Shown here one piece after another: positions 1-13,245 of a DNA stretch of 64,000 bases (its first letter is position 1; each line of letters opens with the position of its first letter). The translations under genes and the position numbers were made by a program. The stretch lies in NCBI GenBank assembly GCA_964019695.1, contig OZ026530.1:33586690-33650689 (forward strand), in the 5' to 3' direction. The notes below the pieces were generated by a model. That model did not search any database. It saw only the letters and a program-made list of their open reading frames with translations, and had not been told where the DNA came from. The stretch is from Loripinus fragilis. Lineage: Eukaryota > Mollusca > Bivalvia > Lucinida > Lucinidae.

Positions 1-106
1 TCATGTAACGTGGATCTTCCTTTACTCTATGTTTAACATCATTCCATGTCGTATGTTCTAAGATGTCTGGCACATCGTTCAGTAACTGCGTGAAGTTTTC
101 TTTCAT
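1..106 (-). CDS. FF-domain exon, partial, runs off the left edge
   Basis: The minus strand has a good splice acceptor (ttattactgcag) followed directly by 35 open codons in phase 0. They read MKENFTQLLNDVPDILEHTT and continue with WNDVKHRVKEDPRYM. The spacing F-x2-LL, then W, then a basic stretch ending DPRY is the FF-domain signature, a three-helix module that in PRPF40 and TCERG1 binds phosphorylated partners of the transcription and splicing machinery. The third helix would lie outside the window. The exon begins exactly at the domain start, as does the FF-like exon 24 kb upstream at 23884..24039. Domain family: fairly sure. Gene identity: unknown; I see no WW domain or other context that would name it PRPF40 or TCERG1. 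Confidence 0.7.
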   Translation of the reverse strand, partial: MKENFTQLLNDVPDILEHTTWNDVKHRVKEDPRYM

Positions 107-1650
107 CTGCAGTAATAAGAGCTAGCTTATAAGATTATGACACTACTAATCATCGTCAATTGCACATGCGCAGCCATCTAGAAAACATTGTGAATTTTAG
201 GCAGGGAGTATTGTCTTCCTGAAACAAATGTATGTGACTCAACAGCTAAAGTCCCTGGGGTTCATATTCCTGGTGAAACTACATGGATGGGGTTGTGTAT
301 GCTCGCTTGGTATCTCACTGGATACATTTTAACCAAGTTACTATTACTTTATTTCGTCACCTTATGTCCTATATTTAGCAGTTTGTATCCTGCCATTACT
401 TTGATAACTAAATCAAGGTTCCAATAACTCATCAATGTTTTTATTTAGTCAAAACTTAGTTAAAATCTGCGTATTCCTTCCGGCGAGAGTACAGTTAGTT
501 GCTCTGTTCCGTATCACATTTATTTCAAAGCGGATTCCAAATGTTCAAAGCGGATTCCAAATGTTGCTCGAAATATTTCGATTTACTACTAAGAACCACT
601 TTCATTCCCCTAATTAATGAATCCCAGTTTGTATCATTCGGACTCAGCTATCGCCAATTTTCTTAGTTACCAATCAATTTAGAAATTGTAAGAAATTGCT
701 TTCAATTGTGCAGTTGCATTGAGGTTTTAACATCGTAAGCTTATAGTTAATACTTCACAAGACGAAAATGACGCGTTATATTACGTATTCATTGCAAGAA
801 ACCGAATGATGTGCGGATCCAGAAGGCGTCCAGGTCCAAAGTTTCGACGTTTATTGTATTGCTTTTGTTTACAATTGGGAAATGAAACCCGTGCCTGCAT
901 TGCCAAGAAAATCTATAATCAGGAACCGAAACGGGCCACCATCAACCCGCCAGCGAATGGCGCCTCGCTCGCGGGCCGTTGATGGGTCCAAACCAATCTG
1001 ATTAAAACCCAATCTATTCGTACTATGTCCGCTGTACAGCTAGATCGGGTTTTAATCAGATTGTGGTCCGACACTGAATACTTGCTGGGTAGCTTTTTTC
1101 CAGGGGGTACCAGGGGTCCCTAAGGAAATCAACAGCTTTGTATTTTTCAAGGGAGGTAGTGGTCTGGATCCCCAGTCCCTACCCCTTTCAGTCCGCGCAA
1201 AGTAAACCTCTAAGGACCTCCACATGCAACTTATATATAGCCTATTTTATACTCTCTGTATTTTAAGATTCCTGTATCCTGAAACAGTTGATGGAAATGT
1301 TTACGGGTAAGCTTGTAGAATTGAACAAGATCAGATAGCTACTAGATGTGACATCTAAGCAGGATCTGCACTGCCTGTCATTGGACGCATCGATTTGTTA
1401 AACAGACACTAAGTTTGGGTGACACATTCATTTTTTCAGATATTTTCTTTTCATTTCAAACATGTATTAAAAGTCAAATGTATTTGTAACCACTACCCAC
1501 TTCTTCCCCAACACCATCACACGAGATACTGTAGCAGATAGCGGGGTCATAGTAGATGGGTCGATGGTTATAATGACTTGATGCCTCCCATCCCCCAGCG
1601 ACACACAGTTCGGGGTAAACACCAGGTTTTTAATTTTAATAGACTTCGAG
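107..1650. other. Intronic or intergenic DNA with a short tandem duplication and a small inverted repeat
   Basis: No coding sequence is supported. The 20-mer TTCAAAGCGGATTCCAAATG occurs twice head to tail at 524..543 and 544..563. A short inverted repeat lies at 995..1062. Confidence 0.6.
995..1062. repeat. 16-bp perfect inverted repeat, MITE-like remnant
   Basis: AATCTGATTAAAACCC at 995..1010 is repeated as its exact reverse complement at 1047..1062 with a 36-bp loop. It could be a hairpin or the ends of a very small non-autonomous transposon. Confidence 0.7.
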
Positions 1651-4600
1651 CTAAAAAAGGTCCTGCCCCCCCCCCTAGGGAATTTTGCAGACATATCCTA
1701 TCTTAAAGAAAATTTCAAGCCGCATCTTTTAAGAGATGTTTGCACTCTGTGCTCCGGGGCGTTAGTCTCTGACAGCCTGTTACATATGTTACTGTAACAA
1801 ACTAAGGAAAAAATCAAAATGAAAGTTTGAGCTACAGAAAGAAGATATTAAACCATCTAATTATTCAAATTTCTTATGTAGTTTGCAAGCTGGATGCCTA
1901 AGCTACATAAAAGCAGCATTTTAAACAAAATTACTGCCTTCAATGGTGTTATATGCGTTACCTAGATTAAATTTCCCTTTGAAAGTTGAAATTGTAACTA
2001 ACAGCATTCATCTTACAGACGATTTGTGCATTTTTACAAGTGTTTTTAATTTTAGTTTACTAAAATACTCATTTGGCTAATTGAAAAAACAAAGTTTGCT
2101 TTTCTCTCTCAAATACATTGTTTTATATGAGCTATTAAACAACCCTACCCCCAATTTTAAGTATCCCATTTGGGTATCTATTATTGAAGAAAAATATATG
2201 AAAATATTTGACGCTCGTGGATATCTTACATTTATGGCACTGTCTTGCTAATGCAATAAAGAATCATACATTTGCAAGTTTGACATCAGGATCAGAGCAC
2301 TTATTAAAGTATGTAACGTATGTTACATGGCATAATGAATGAGCTAGGAAATTTTCTTGGAAGTAAGAGATGATGTTTCAGAAAAATACCGTTTTCACAT
2401 GTTTTCCTATTAATCTAGCCTCTGGTGCCTTAGTCTTAGTAATTACAGTCATTGCTGATAACAAGCTCATGGAATTGTGTTACCTATGTTATATATAGCC
2501 TTTTTAATCACATATTTCCTAATGCCTATAATATTAAAATATAAAGACATATAGATAGAAAATAATAGTTCTCATGTAAATGACACAATTTAATAAATAT
2601 TCCTATTAAATAAAATTATTCAAAAACAATCTTTATTCAAGTCACCCTCACAATGTCTATCATTGTGTCTGCTTCTATTGCAAAATTATCACCCATTTCA
2701 TCACAACCAGTAGAATCAAGGCATTGTATTAGGACTGCAAACTGAGTACAACCCTGTTCCTCTCCACCCCTTTGGGAATTGTGCAGACATATCCTACCTT
2801 AAAGAACAATTCAAGCTGCATCAAATAAGAGATGTTTGCACTCTATTAACTAGGGGGTTAGCCTGTAATGGTATGATACGTATGTTACCATATCAATTTA
2901 AGAATAAATGAATTGAAAGTCTGAGAAACAGAAAGAAGACATAAAGCTATCTATTTATTTGAATTATTCATGTAGTTTGCATGCTGAATACCTTTGATAC
3001 ATAAGAAAAGATTTTTTTAACAAATATGCAGCTTCCTATGGTGTTATATGTGTTACATTAATTAAGATTACTTTTTTAAAATTGGTAATTGTGACAAATA
3101 TCACTTATAAGCATTTCATGTAATCCTCATCTATAGCCATCAAAAGACTTAATTTTCTTTGTATGTGTGGCCAGTGCCAACGTCAAACAACTTGACTCAG
3201 CCAAACTGGAATCCTTAGCATTCTTCAAAAGCAGAAACAACATGTCAGTGTGGATCAAACACCTGATTTAATATGGGTTTAATGCCATTTCACGTATATG
3301 CATACACTGGAGTATGACTCTGGTATATATCTCTTCCTGTGAAGTGGCAAAAGCAATCTAACTGCAGCTGCCTCTGCATCCGTGCTAGTCAAATGATAAC
3401 TTTGCTCTGATTTTGCAAAATCTATGTCTCTACCATGTACCTCTAAGAATACTTTAAGATTTCTAACATTGGTCAAACAGAAATTTGATAGGCTGCTTTT
3501 TTGCATCATTTGCCATGGAACCTATCCAGTCTTTTGGTGCTTTAGTCCTCACGTCTTAGATCAATAGTATTTTGCTGCGCCCAAAGAACTTTATAAGTTT
3601 TCTTTAGTAACAAAATGTTGACTCTTGATGGTTTTGGCAGACCGTCTGAAACAATTTCTGTTACACCTTGAACGTTATCTGGTATAAGAGAAAGAATATG
3701 AAGTTGGACATTGCCATCAATTATGTTTGCTATTGGTTGTTTTTTATGTCAGTACAATGGAGCACGTCTTTAAATAATGTAAAACCTATGATTTCTCAGT
3801 TTTTGCAGCTATATCATTAGCTGTTGCATTCAAAAGAAGGAAAGTGGACTATTGTAGAATGGGATAACCAGTAGTTCTATATTATGCTCTATGGAAGATT
3901 TAAACAGAGTAAACAAGTTTATAAGGCGCCTCATTTCATGATCCATTGAAAACACTGAAATTGAAAACACTTGCCTCTGACTGTGTAATCAAAAAGGATG
4001 TCATGACAATGACCTTGCTCATTTATTATGACGAGTTATATATGTTACATCCCTTAATAAGTGCTCTTATCTTAGAAACTTAGTGAATCATTGAATTGAA
4101 AGGGCCTAATTTGCGCTCTGTTCATCCTGCATTTCATTGCTTTACCTGCTGTGATACATCTAGTTCGTTTATCTGAAGTGAAAGAGTTACCTCGGTTTCA
4201 GCACTTCAGAAGTACTAAGACTTCAAATAAGTTTTTGAATGCTTGGGGAAAGATAATAAGTGCAGAGACATTATTAGATGAAAATATGTGGGTTGCATGT
4301 ATGGAAAGGCTACATTTATAAAAGTTAACCAGCTAAGATATGATTCTTTATCACAGAAATATCAAGGTACATCAGTCCAGGTACTCATTGCTCTTAATGG
4401 CATAGTTTTCCTCCTTGTAAAGCTTTAGTCTTTCTCCTACTTGCAGAGTATCACTTGAAACACATACTCAAAAGAGCCAACTATTAGGAATTCATATCAG
4501 TTTCCGAATGTTCCAAGCCATAAATGGCAAAATTGGAAAGTTGATAATGGCTCATCAATTTTGAGTGGACTGGTGGTAAAATTGAATAACAGTAAATGAT

Positions 4601-6648
4601 TGAAATATTGTGTGATGATTCTACTAGTTGCAAGGAGGCTTGTGATAATAATGATTACCACAAAAGCAGACAACAACAAACGTTTAACACGAGTGTTAAA
4701 TCGATGAGAAATAGTTTGGACCATTTCATTTATTGTATTTTCTTGTAAAAATGTAAAACTATCTTTTCTATTTGTGGCTCTATATTTAGAATTATATGCA
4801 CAGTATTAGGAAATGTGTCCAAAAAGTCATTGATGACATCTGTAACACCAGTCCATGGCCTTGATAATCAGAAATGAATATAATTTCTAGTGTTTTGGCA
4901 CCAAAGACTTATAAATACAAAAAAGGGTACACATTAAGTGTCCTGATCTTTAACTTAATGACATCTTGTAGATATATGAGCAAGACAGACTAAGAAAATG
5001 AGAAATATCCGCACGCAGTAATTGCTTTCATGTGTTTTACTTAAACGGTAATAACAAAATTTGCTTCTCTGTAAAACTGGGAGTAGGGCTGTGTATTAGC
5101 TCCTATAAGACAATATATTTAAGATAGAAAAGAAAACTTGGTTTTTCCTATTCATCAATTGAGTATATGTTTGTAAAATCTAATAAAACAGTTTCAAACC
5201 AAGTCATAGTAGTTGTTTAACTACATGACGATAGCCACAATTATAGCTTTTAAATTATAATTAGGTTCATGTAACGCACACAACACCACAGTTAGCCATA
5301 TTAACGTTAAACAGCTTCCATATGTAGTAAAGACATCCAGTATTAAGACTATAAGAATGTCAATTTATTAGATAATTTTAATGTCTTCTTTTGGTAGCTC
5401 AAACATTCAAATTTCTTATTCTCAAATTAATATAGTAACATATGTAACAAGCTGTTACAGGCTAACGCCCCGACTTACAGAGTGCAAACATTTCTTATTA
5501 AATGCACCTTGAATGGTTACATAAGATGTAATTTGTCTGCAGAATTCCAAAGGGGATTAGGATGGAGCAGGCCCTTACTCAGCTTGATGTCAAAATACTG
5601 TTTGATGATTTTACTTATCACGCTAACATATGTAACGCTCTCTGATCTTTAAAACTTGATGACAACTAGCAGATCTATAAGTCTTTATCATAGGAGCCAG
5701 TTTAAAATCCCTAAACAATGTTAGATATCCAACAGCTGCGAGTTTTTTTCACAATTTCAGTTCAAACTTTCAAACTACATTTCCTTTATTTGATAAAGTA
5801 ACGCATGTAACACGCTGTTTCAGACTAACGCCCCAACATAGAGAGTGCAAACATCCCTTATTCGATGCAGCTTGAGTTGTACTATAAGAAGGAATATGTC
5901 TGCAAAATTCCCTCGAGGAGATTAAAACATTTTTAGGCATATCTTACGTAAAGACAATGAGCTTGCCCATTTATTACATCAGGTAACATATGTTACAGCC
6001 TCTGATATTAAAAAATTTGCAATAAACTTGCAGATTTATGAGTCTTTTCATATAAGCAAATAAATCCCAAACAATGAAACACATTCATCAACTGCAAATA
6101 TTTTTTAACTATTTTTACTTTAGTTTTAATACCAAACATTTCACCTTAAAACTGGGTAGGGGTAGGGTTGTTTAATTGCTTATTTCAGAAAAAAATATTT
6201 AAGCTAGGGAAACAAACTTTAATTTTTCTGTTAGCCAATTGCGTAAGCTAGTCAGACATGGTTAAAAACATTTTGCAAAACACACTGAGAGATATTGAAT
6301 GTAAATTATGTTAGCCACACTTGCAAATTTTAATGGGTTATCTGATTTATGTAACGCATATGACACCTTAGGAAGCCGCAATTTTGTTCAAATGGCTGTC
6401 ATACGTAGTTAAGATATCCAGTATGCAGACTATATGAATGATTTTTAAAAATAAATATTTTAACGTCTTTAATTTGTAGCCCAAACTTTCAATTTACTTT
6501 TTCTTAGTTTGATTAAGTAACGTATGTTACAGGCTCTTACAGACTAAAGCCCCGGAGCACAGAGTGCAAACATCTCTTAAAAGACCGGACTTTCAATTCT
6601 CTACAAGATAGGATATGTCTGCGAAATTCCCTAGGGGGGGGAGCAAAC
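1650..6648. mobile_element. Composite 5-kb inverted-repeat element (family A)
   Basis: The left end (C-run, 'ctagggaattttgcagacatatcc', 'tttgcactctgtgctccgggg') is mirrored at the right end, which finishes 'ataggatatgtctgcgaaattccctagg' plus a G-run. Similarity continues inward for more than 500 bp on both sides. Direct copies of the unit lie at about 1655..2330 and 2760..3110. Inverted copies lie at about 5040..5600, 5760..5940 and 6100..6645. Every unit carries a palindrome close to GTAACATATGTTAC. The centre (3.1-5.0 kb) holds an eroded ORF. The layout fits a large foldback or long-TIR DNA transposon with tandem subterminal repeats. The superfamily is unrecognised and I see no target-site duplication with confidence. 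Confidence 0.7.
3279..3905 (-). pseudogene. Decayed ORF in the centre of family A element
   Basis: Three minus-strand segments in shifting frames read like protein. One at about 3905..3830 contains IELLVIPFYNSPLSFF. One at 3718..3542 contains LHILSLIPDNVQGVTEIVSD and ends ...NTIDLRRED before a stop. One at 3509..3279 contains LEVHGRDIDFAKSEQSYHLT and DAEAAAVRLLLPLHRKRY. Composition and codon use look protein-like, but I recognise no transposase catalytic motif. The position between long inverted repeats suggests the element's own gene, broken by frameshifts and stops. The family is not identified. Confidence 0.4.
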
Positions 6649-9080
6649 CCATTCTCAGCCATCCGTCTATAATATCTCTGCCAAAGAAAATCATTATATT
6701 ATACATAGTTGTGCTACAAGCAGGGATATAAATCGACATTTGCGTGTCCCCTTTTTTGAGTGGGTCTTTTTACCAAGGCAGTACAAAATCAACACGACGT
6801 TATCCCCACTTTTACTTATAGGAAGGGTAGTGATTACGGATTAGTACTAGGATAATGCGCTTCCACAAGCTACGGTTATAAATTGGGAACAGGAATGGTT
6901 TAGAGTCCCAACTAGACTTAAAAAGCCTGATACATGATCCCTGGTCTGCTGGTCGAGCTGCTTAAACACTATACCACATATGCTGAGAGAGAGAGAGATG
7001 GAGAGAGAGATAGGGTGGGGGGAGAGAGCGAGTCAGTGAAAATGCGATCAAAATAAAAAATAATAAAGGTTATAATATAATAAATTTATAAAATTATAAA
7101 ATTATAAATTAATAAAATGATAAATTATTTAAATTAGATAAAATCAATGGATGCCACATAAAGCTTGATAAAGACAAAACATTAGAAAAGGGAAGTTAGA
7201 AAGAGATTAGTAAGATGTTTAGTTTCAGCAAATAAGGTATTTTAGTCTGCGTACAGTCGCATCCAAAGGAGTATTTATCAATCACTCATTATCACTTAGT
7301 TTGTCGCAAGTTAAGACAAGGAGTTAATACATTTCTGTCACAAAGGCGTATATTGCATATTTTATGAGCTTAATAGTTCTTCTAATCAATTTAGAATTAA
7401 TCGTTTGTTTGTTGCGATAAATACCTAAAGGGCACGTGTTAACGTTATGGTTCAATCTTGAGAGAAACCATTTGAAACAAGTAAACAAATGATATAAACT
7501 GAAGTCAGTTTTATTGAATAAAATCATCGTTTGTCACTGAAAATTTTAATACCAAACTTGATGATGGTCGTTTGGGAAAGATTGAAAACATGATATGGAG
7601 CTAGAAATTATGGTTTCATGATAGAAATTCAATACACCTTAAAGACGTTCTAATAAGTTGAATTACCTAAAAGTTGATAGGTTGCATAATTCAGCAGAAG
7701 TAGATCCAATCAGTAAAGATAATGCATATTGTAAATCCAAAGTATCATTTGCTTTCCAAAGTGTGTGTGCTTAACAAAACAACAACAAAAACAACAACAA
7801 CAACAACAACAACAGCTATTCTTTAGATGATAACAGTAAAATATTGCTCACGCTAATTCAGTCTAAAAGAACTGCAAATGCGTATTTGGTAAACGTCGTA
7901 TCGTTTTGTTTGCAACAACAAAAACAACAAAAACGACAACAACAACAACTAGTGATAATAATAATGAAAATAATAATCAAAATAATAACAATAGATACAT
8001 GTAGTTATCGAGTTTCAGTATAATAAGGATTCATCAATGATAATGATGGTGATGCATTCTAATATATTTGGATGGGGAAATCCTTTCTATATTAATTTTG
8101 AAAATAATGATATTTAATAGAGGAAATAAAATTGTTAAATTACAGATATATTTTGTTGCGCAAACGCGCCAATAATTAAAGTGGTCACGCCCACACACTC
8201 GTTGTGTTTGGATGAAATAGCTCAAAGATGATTGGTCGTTACCATGTATGACTATTCTTCGCGCCATGTCATGCTCGGACCCCTCTGCTACTTTTTCAGC
8301 CACTTTTGATTTGACCTTATAGAATAAACAGTGAAAAGGAGTCTAAAATATAGTTGTGTTATTTGAGGGACTTAAAAAGGCCACGCCGCTTGGCAAGCCA
8401 CGTCTGCCACCATGATGCATCTTCGAGACTACAGAAGATGCGACGATTCCCCCCCCCCCCCCCAGAGCGTTTAGTATGCGACGTTCCCGCCGAATCGCAT
8501 CTCTAGCAACATCTGGAGATGGCGCGAGATGTCTACACCCCAAGTTCCAGGGTACTTTACGGCACTACAGCCGACAGACAGACTTGGAACGCAGAGAGGG
8601 ACAGACGGATCAAACGGACTAGAGAACACACAAACACACACGAGAAATCTAACTAACCCACACAATGAGAGGTGCCAAGAGAGGGAGAGAGAGGGAGAGA
8701 GAGGGAGAGAGAGAGCTCTAGCTACGCGGCGTGTTTTGGGGCTTGTTAAGTGTCGTGTCAAATAAAATGTGTATTCAAACATGTGATTCGAAATTGGGAA
8801 AATCAGCCGAATGTTTATACGGATACTATTTAACCAAAACGGACAGAACCCCAGTTGCTTTTTCTTGGATATGTTTAATTGATGTTTGAAAACATGATAA
8901 CACCGAACGTGTAATTAAAAAGGCATTCTTCGGAAAATGCAACGAACTGATACAGACACAAGTACAAAATACACCATGTTCAAATGGGATATCATGAAAA
9001 ATCGACAGTATTCTCATCAAGCAGATATGATTTACTTTCACACACATACAGAGGGATAATTATACAACAAAACAAAGTAA
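6649..9080. other. Non-coding stretch rich in simple sequence
   Basis: It holds (GA)n around 6985..7034, an A/T-only tract around 7050..7140, (AAC)n at about 7772..7815 and 7913..7952, a run of about 14 C near 8450..8463, and a (GAGAGAGGGA)-type minisatellite at about 8680..8716. Apparent reading frames over the GA and CT tracts are low-complexity artefacts. No gene is supported. Confidence 0.7.
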
Positions 9081-9081
9081 T

Positions 9082-9440
9082 AAGGTTGCAAAGATCAGGA
9101 ATCGATACAATCAAGTACCACACCTGACCCAGGATACCAATGGGAAAGTGACAAACTCACAGAAGACACCACAAACGAGAGCCAAGAGGTCAGCCCTTTC
9201 CCAGCAGGTGACCACAAAGCACATATAAACAGACGCGCACAAAACATAGCCAACACAAGACAGAACAAAAACATAAAAGATCCACAAAAGAAGTACCGCC
9301 TTGGAACGGTCAGTAAAATATTTTACTGGAGGGCTTAAACCGGTTTAACGGCGCCAACCTCACCCTTAATTCAGATGTGGATCAAGACACATAAATATTT
9401 GGTTTGCATGAAAGACCCCTAACTTATCAATGCATCAATG
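9082..9440 (-). mobile_element. Family B retroelement, 3'-end fragment
   Basis: On the plus strand it begins 'gcaaagatcaggaatcgatacaatcaagtaccacacctgacccagg' and continues through 'accgccttggaacggtcagtaaaatattttactggagggcttaaaccggttt'. The same order is seen at 18.5, 20.4 and 39.7 kb, where coding sequence follows on the minus strand. This copy has only the untranslated 3' part and is truncated at about 9440. Confidence 0.8.
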
Positions 9441-10019
9441 GAAGGAGATTGTACACACAATCCTGAGGATTGGAAAAATAAGAGCATTAAATAGTTTTTC
9501 AAAGCTTACCGCTAATGTGAAATCTGCAACGAAACGATCAGGTGACTAGGGAAGATTCGGAACTAGGAAAACAGCTGTATTATGCATAATATTACTTTTT
9601 GCGCTAAATTTAATGAGTTTCTGTTCTACAGTGACCTTCGGGCCAAGGTCACATAGTCCTTTTCAGATTTCTTTTTTTTCAATGATAAGGTCCATATAAT
9701 TCGAGTAACGTTTATGCCTGACCAGATTTGTATACATGCAAAGTTTGGAAAAAATCCATCCATCCATTGCGGAGATATTTTAAAATGTACCAGCTAACAT
9801 TAATGTTGACAGTCGCGCCCAAGCAAACAAGATATGCAACAAAATTTGATCTATTACTATCTCCTATTTTGTGGGAGATTATGTGAATTGTTACATTTTC
9901 CATTTTTGGCATAAAAGCAATTATAAAAGAAGATAAACACGTATATTTTCTGAAACAAAATGTTATTTTGTATTCAATTTATATCATACCTATAGCCTGT
10001 TTAAAAGTGTTCAAAAAAC

Positions 10020-10085
10020 GTAACATTTAAGCTACTGAATTGGTATCCTGGGTCAGATGTGTTACTTGATTGTATTGATTCTTCA
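10020..10085 (+). mobile_element. Family B 3'-tail fragment, opposite orientation
   Basis: The plus strand reads 'ggtatcctgggtcagatgtgttacttgattgtattgattc', the reverse complement of the tail of the other copies. Confidence 0.6.
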
Positions 10086-10224
10086 TCCTTGCTATCTTTC
10101 TTACTTTTATGTAACATTGAAAGTACCCCGTTCTGACACTGGTATATTGATAACGAATTATTTGGTATACTACTTGTAAACAGAGAGCGACCATGATGCT
10201 GGGGTCCCCAATTGATCAACTATA

Positions 10225-13085
10225 AAAAGAACCCCTAGCAAATTAATGACTCTTAAACTCTTCAGAATGCATTGTCTGTACAACCATTTATAAACATCCG
10301 AAATCATTTTCGGCGTGCCGTGCTAACAGTACGTAGCCAAAAACAAAGTACCTGACCAAATATGAGGGCGTCCCCCCAACCCCATATCGTACGCAGTATT
10401 CAGGCCTTTTTAGAAGGTATCCTGTACGCAGTATTACACACATACAGCTTGCGTGCGCAATAAAAATCTGTTAATATAACAATTCAGACCTTCTCAGAGA
10501 TCGGATCATCTCTATTAAACAAAATTTGGTCCCTTTTATGTCGATTCGGTTATCGAATCTATCATTTATCCCCATGCGTTTTATAGCTTAAGCATGACTG
10601 GACTCCAATATAAACAGTTGGAGCAAGTCGGCTGCTTTTAAAAAGTAGCCAAAAAGCCAGCTAAAGATGAAAGAAGTAGTAAGAGATACTTACTTTGAGC
10701 AGGGTACTAGAACGTCATAAGAAACAACACCACAACAAATTTTACAGAAGAGATGCAAAGTAGACTGATCCCGTGGGGCATCAAGAGATGAACACTCGAG
10801 GTAAATAAACATTTTGCTCACTTAACTTGCGCTTCGCAATCACCTACATGACCAATGAACTGTAGTCATGTACTTCACAATTTAATAAGTAACGGTTTCA
10901 AATCGGTGCTGCATACTCTAGTTTAGGCCGAACCAATGTTTTGTAGGTAACTTCTTGAGTACTCTTAGGTGCCATGTAGACCATAATTCATGTTATCAGC
11001 GATGCTTATACCAAAGTGTTATGCTGCCTGGACATTTTTTTTTAAAAACAAAGGAAGTGAGTAGGGGAAGTAAATGCAAAAATCATTGACATCTGCCTAA
11101 CCCACGGTCTCAAAGAAAAGAGACAAAGCACATAGACAGCCACAACATAATATCCGCTTTTCAGCACTGGTTCAATCTAGGAAGATATTAAATCATCCAA
11201 ACACCACTGACAATTTGTTGGCTAGGTCGCAAGTACTTAATGCATCAAGACAAATATTTAAAGCCAAGCAACTAGTTCCCCTTGCTCAACATTTCATTTC
11301 AACATCAAAATTATCTAGCCACTTATCTACTAGTATTTAACCACTTTTTACTTAAATACCTTTGGAAAATAATATATACTTAAAACCGTTAAAAATGCAG
11401 ATGGTACAAGTGTTATTTTTCCTTTAAATATCAGCTTGATACATTTTGTCTTTGTACCAAAGAGCGTCCTAACGTACGAGAACGTATTGCTTTAACTTGA
11501 GCTCAATTCTGCCAAAAATTTTCGTGAAAAATGACAAATTCATCATTTTTTGGTAACAATTTTAACTCTTAAAATGTTATTTAATTTCAGTGTGAAAGTA
11601 CTGCGTTTCACTCCAACAAATAAAAATACGATATACAAAACAAACTTCACTTTGCGGGAAGGGCCTAAAATTCATGTTTTAAAATATCATTTTTTCGAGA
11701 AATTTCCCAAAATTTTGAGAAATAACACAAGCTTCAATTGAAATGAATCATTTAAAAATTGGCATAAGTAAGATATAAGGTCATATGCTATGGTTATCAT
11801 TTATCACAACATTAACCGTCGAAAATGTCGCATTTTCGTTAACTTCCGGTTTTCATGCTGAGCTTTGATGACCATTTTGAAGGTCAAAACTTCAAGACAA
11901 ACAAAATCTGTTGCGTGTGAATATAATGTAGAATAATATTGAAATTTTTTGAAAGTTTGAACCCAAAAGAGCCATTCATAATGAATTTCTGATATCCAGA
12001 TTAATAAGGTGATTTTGCAGTTTTTGTGTCTAAGTACGGGTTGTGTCCCTTTATCCAAAATACAGTCTGGCTTATCTGGACTGCTTTATCTGCTGGAAAA
12101 GAGTATTGGCTTAATATCCCGACTATAGGTTTATGCTTTTATTTTATCAGAATGATACAATATCATTAAATCTCGATTAAGGTTAAACAGTAAAAGTTGC
12201 ATTTTTTTCTGGCGTTAAGTATACCTTCCGCTGACTGAACCAAGCGCTACCTTGCATCAAAGCTAGTTGTGTTGTGCCACAGTGTGCTTCCTACAAACTA
12301 TGTTTCCTCGAAGAGCTTATTTCGTGTAAACAACCTACACAATTTGATATTTGTAGGGTTGGTACTTGTGTTATATCACTGATCGTCTGAGACAAAATAT
12401 TCTCCCCTCAATGTTCATGTATGTTTGCCTGTTTTTTCTCTAACTTTTCGTTCTTCTGTAAGTTAGTCCATATGGCGATTGTTCAAACCAAATCATCATC
12501 AACAGTTGCTGGTGTCAATCATAAGCAAACGGGATTGAATAAAAAAAAATAGGCACAAGCAGACTGGTGAGTTTGTAGTAAATTGGCCCTTAATCGCCCT
12601 GCGATTTTACTTAAAAAATAGGTTATCTATTTTGGTGACTTCTTGTTGCTTTGGGCTACTTGTCCAACTTCACAGATGGTTAATGGCAGGAATTGTTGTT
12701 CTCAGCGTTTCCAATGTTTTCAACATTCACGGCCAACAACTTAAAAAGCATGCACATCAGAGTAATCGTTCATTCATCTTATGAAGCAGACACAATATTG
12801 TGGTCTAAAGACAGAGAGTTGAGCATAAAAAGCGGGAAATGCCTATCATGGGAGGAGAGGCATTATTCTTGCCAAAATATATCTGTGTTAGTGTTAAACT
12901 TAACTATTACCCATTTAAAATACAACTTGTTCAGACAGGCAAATTAATGGTTTTATAGAAATGGACGCACATGCGTGCGTACAATAAATGACAGTTCACA
13001 ACCACAACTGGCTACAATTATAATAAAACTAGGAATCGACATTGCAAAATTGTTCAGGATGACCTGGAAATATCTCTAGTAGAAG
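10225..13085. other. Unannotated AT-rich stretch
   Basis: No exon, transposase or clear repeat is supported. A short duplicated phrase (gtacgcagtatt) occurs near 10390 and 10430. The small open frames here lack codon-like composition. Confidence 0.5.
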
Positions 13086-13087
13086 TA

Positions 13088-13140
13088 AGTAAGGGTGCAA
13101 AGATCAGGAATCGATACAATCAAGTACAACACCTGACCCG
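13088..13140 (-). mobile_element. Family B 3'-tail fragment
   Basis: It matches 'gcaaagatcaggaatcgatacaatcaagtacaacacctgaccc', the extreme 3' tail only. It abuts a family C fragment. Confidence 0.7.
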
Positions 13141-13245
13141 TGGTTCTGTTGTTGTTGTTCTATTGTTGCACGTACTTCCCATTGATTGTGGGAGGGGGGG
13201 GGGGTTATGTGATGGTCTTTGGTTTGGTATGCATTAGAAACCTAA
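13141..13245 (+). repeat. Family C repeat fragment
   Basis: 'gtggttctgttgttgttgttctattgttgcacgtactt' through 'gtgatggtctttggtttggtatgcatt' recurs almost unchanged at 13952..14045. A G-run lies inside. Confidence 0.7.

Noticed and set aside
7772..7952. Regular (AAC)n repeats considered as a CRISPR-like or coding Gln/Asn repeat
   Set aside because: Plain trinucleotide microsatellites without spacers or an extended frame.
8471..8782. Overlapping open frames on both strands over GA/CT-rich DNA
   Set aside because: The proteins are simple-sequence translations (Leu-Ser and Arg-Glu repeats) of a minisatellite and have no splice or family support.
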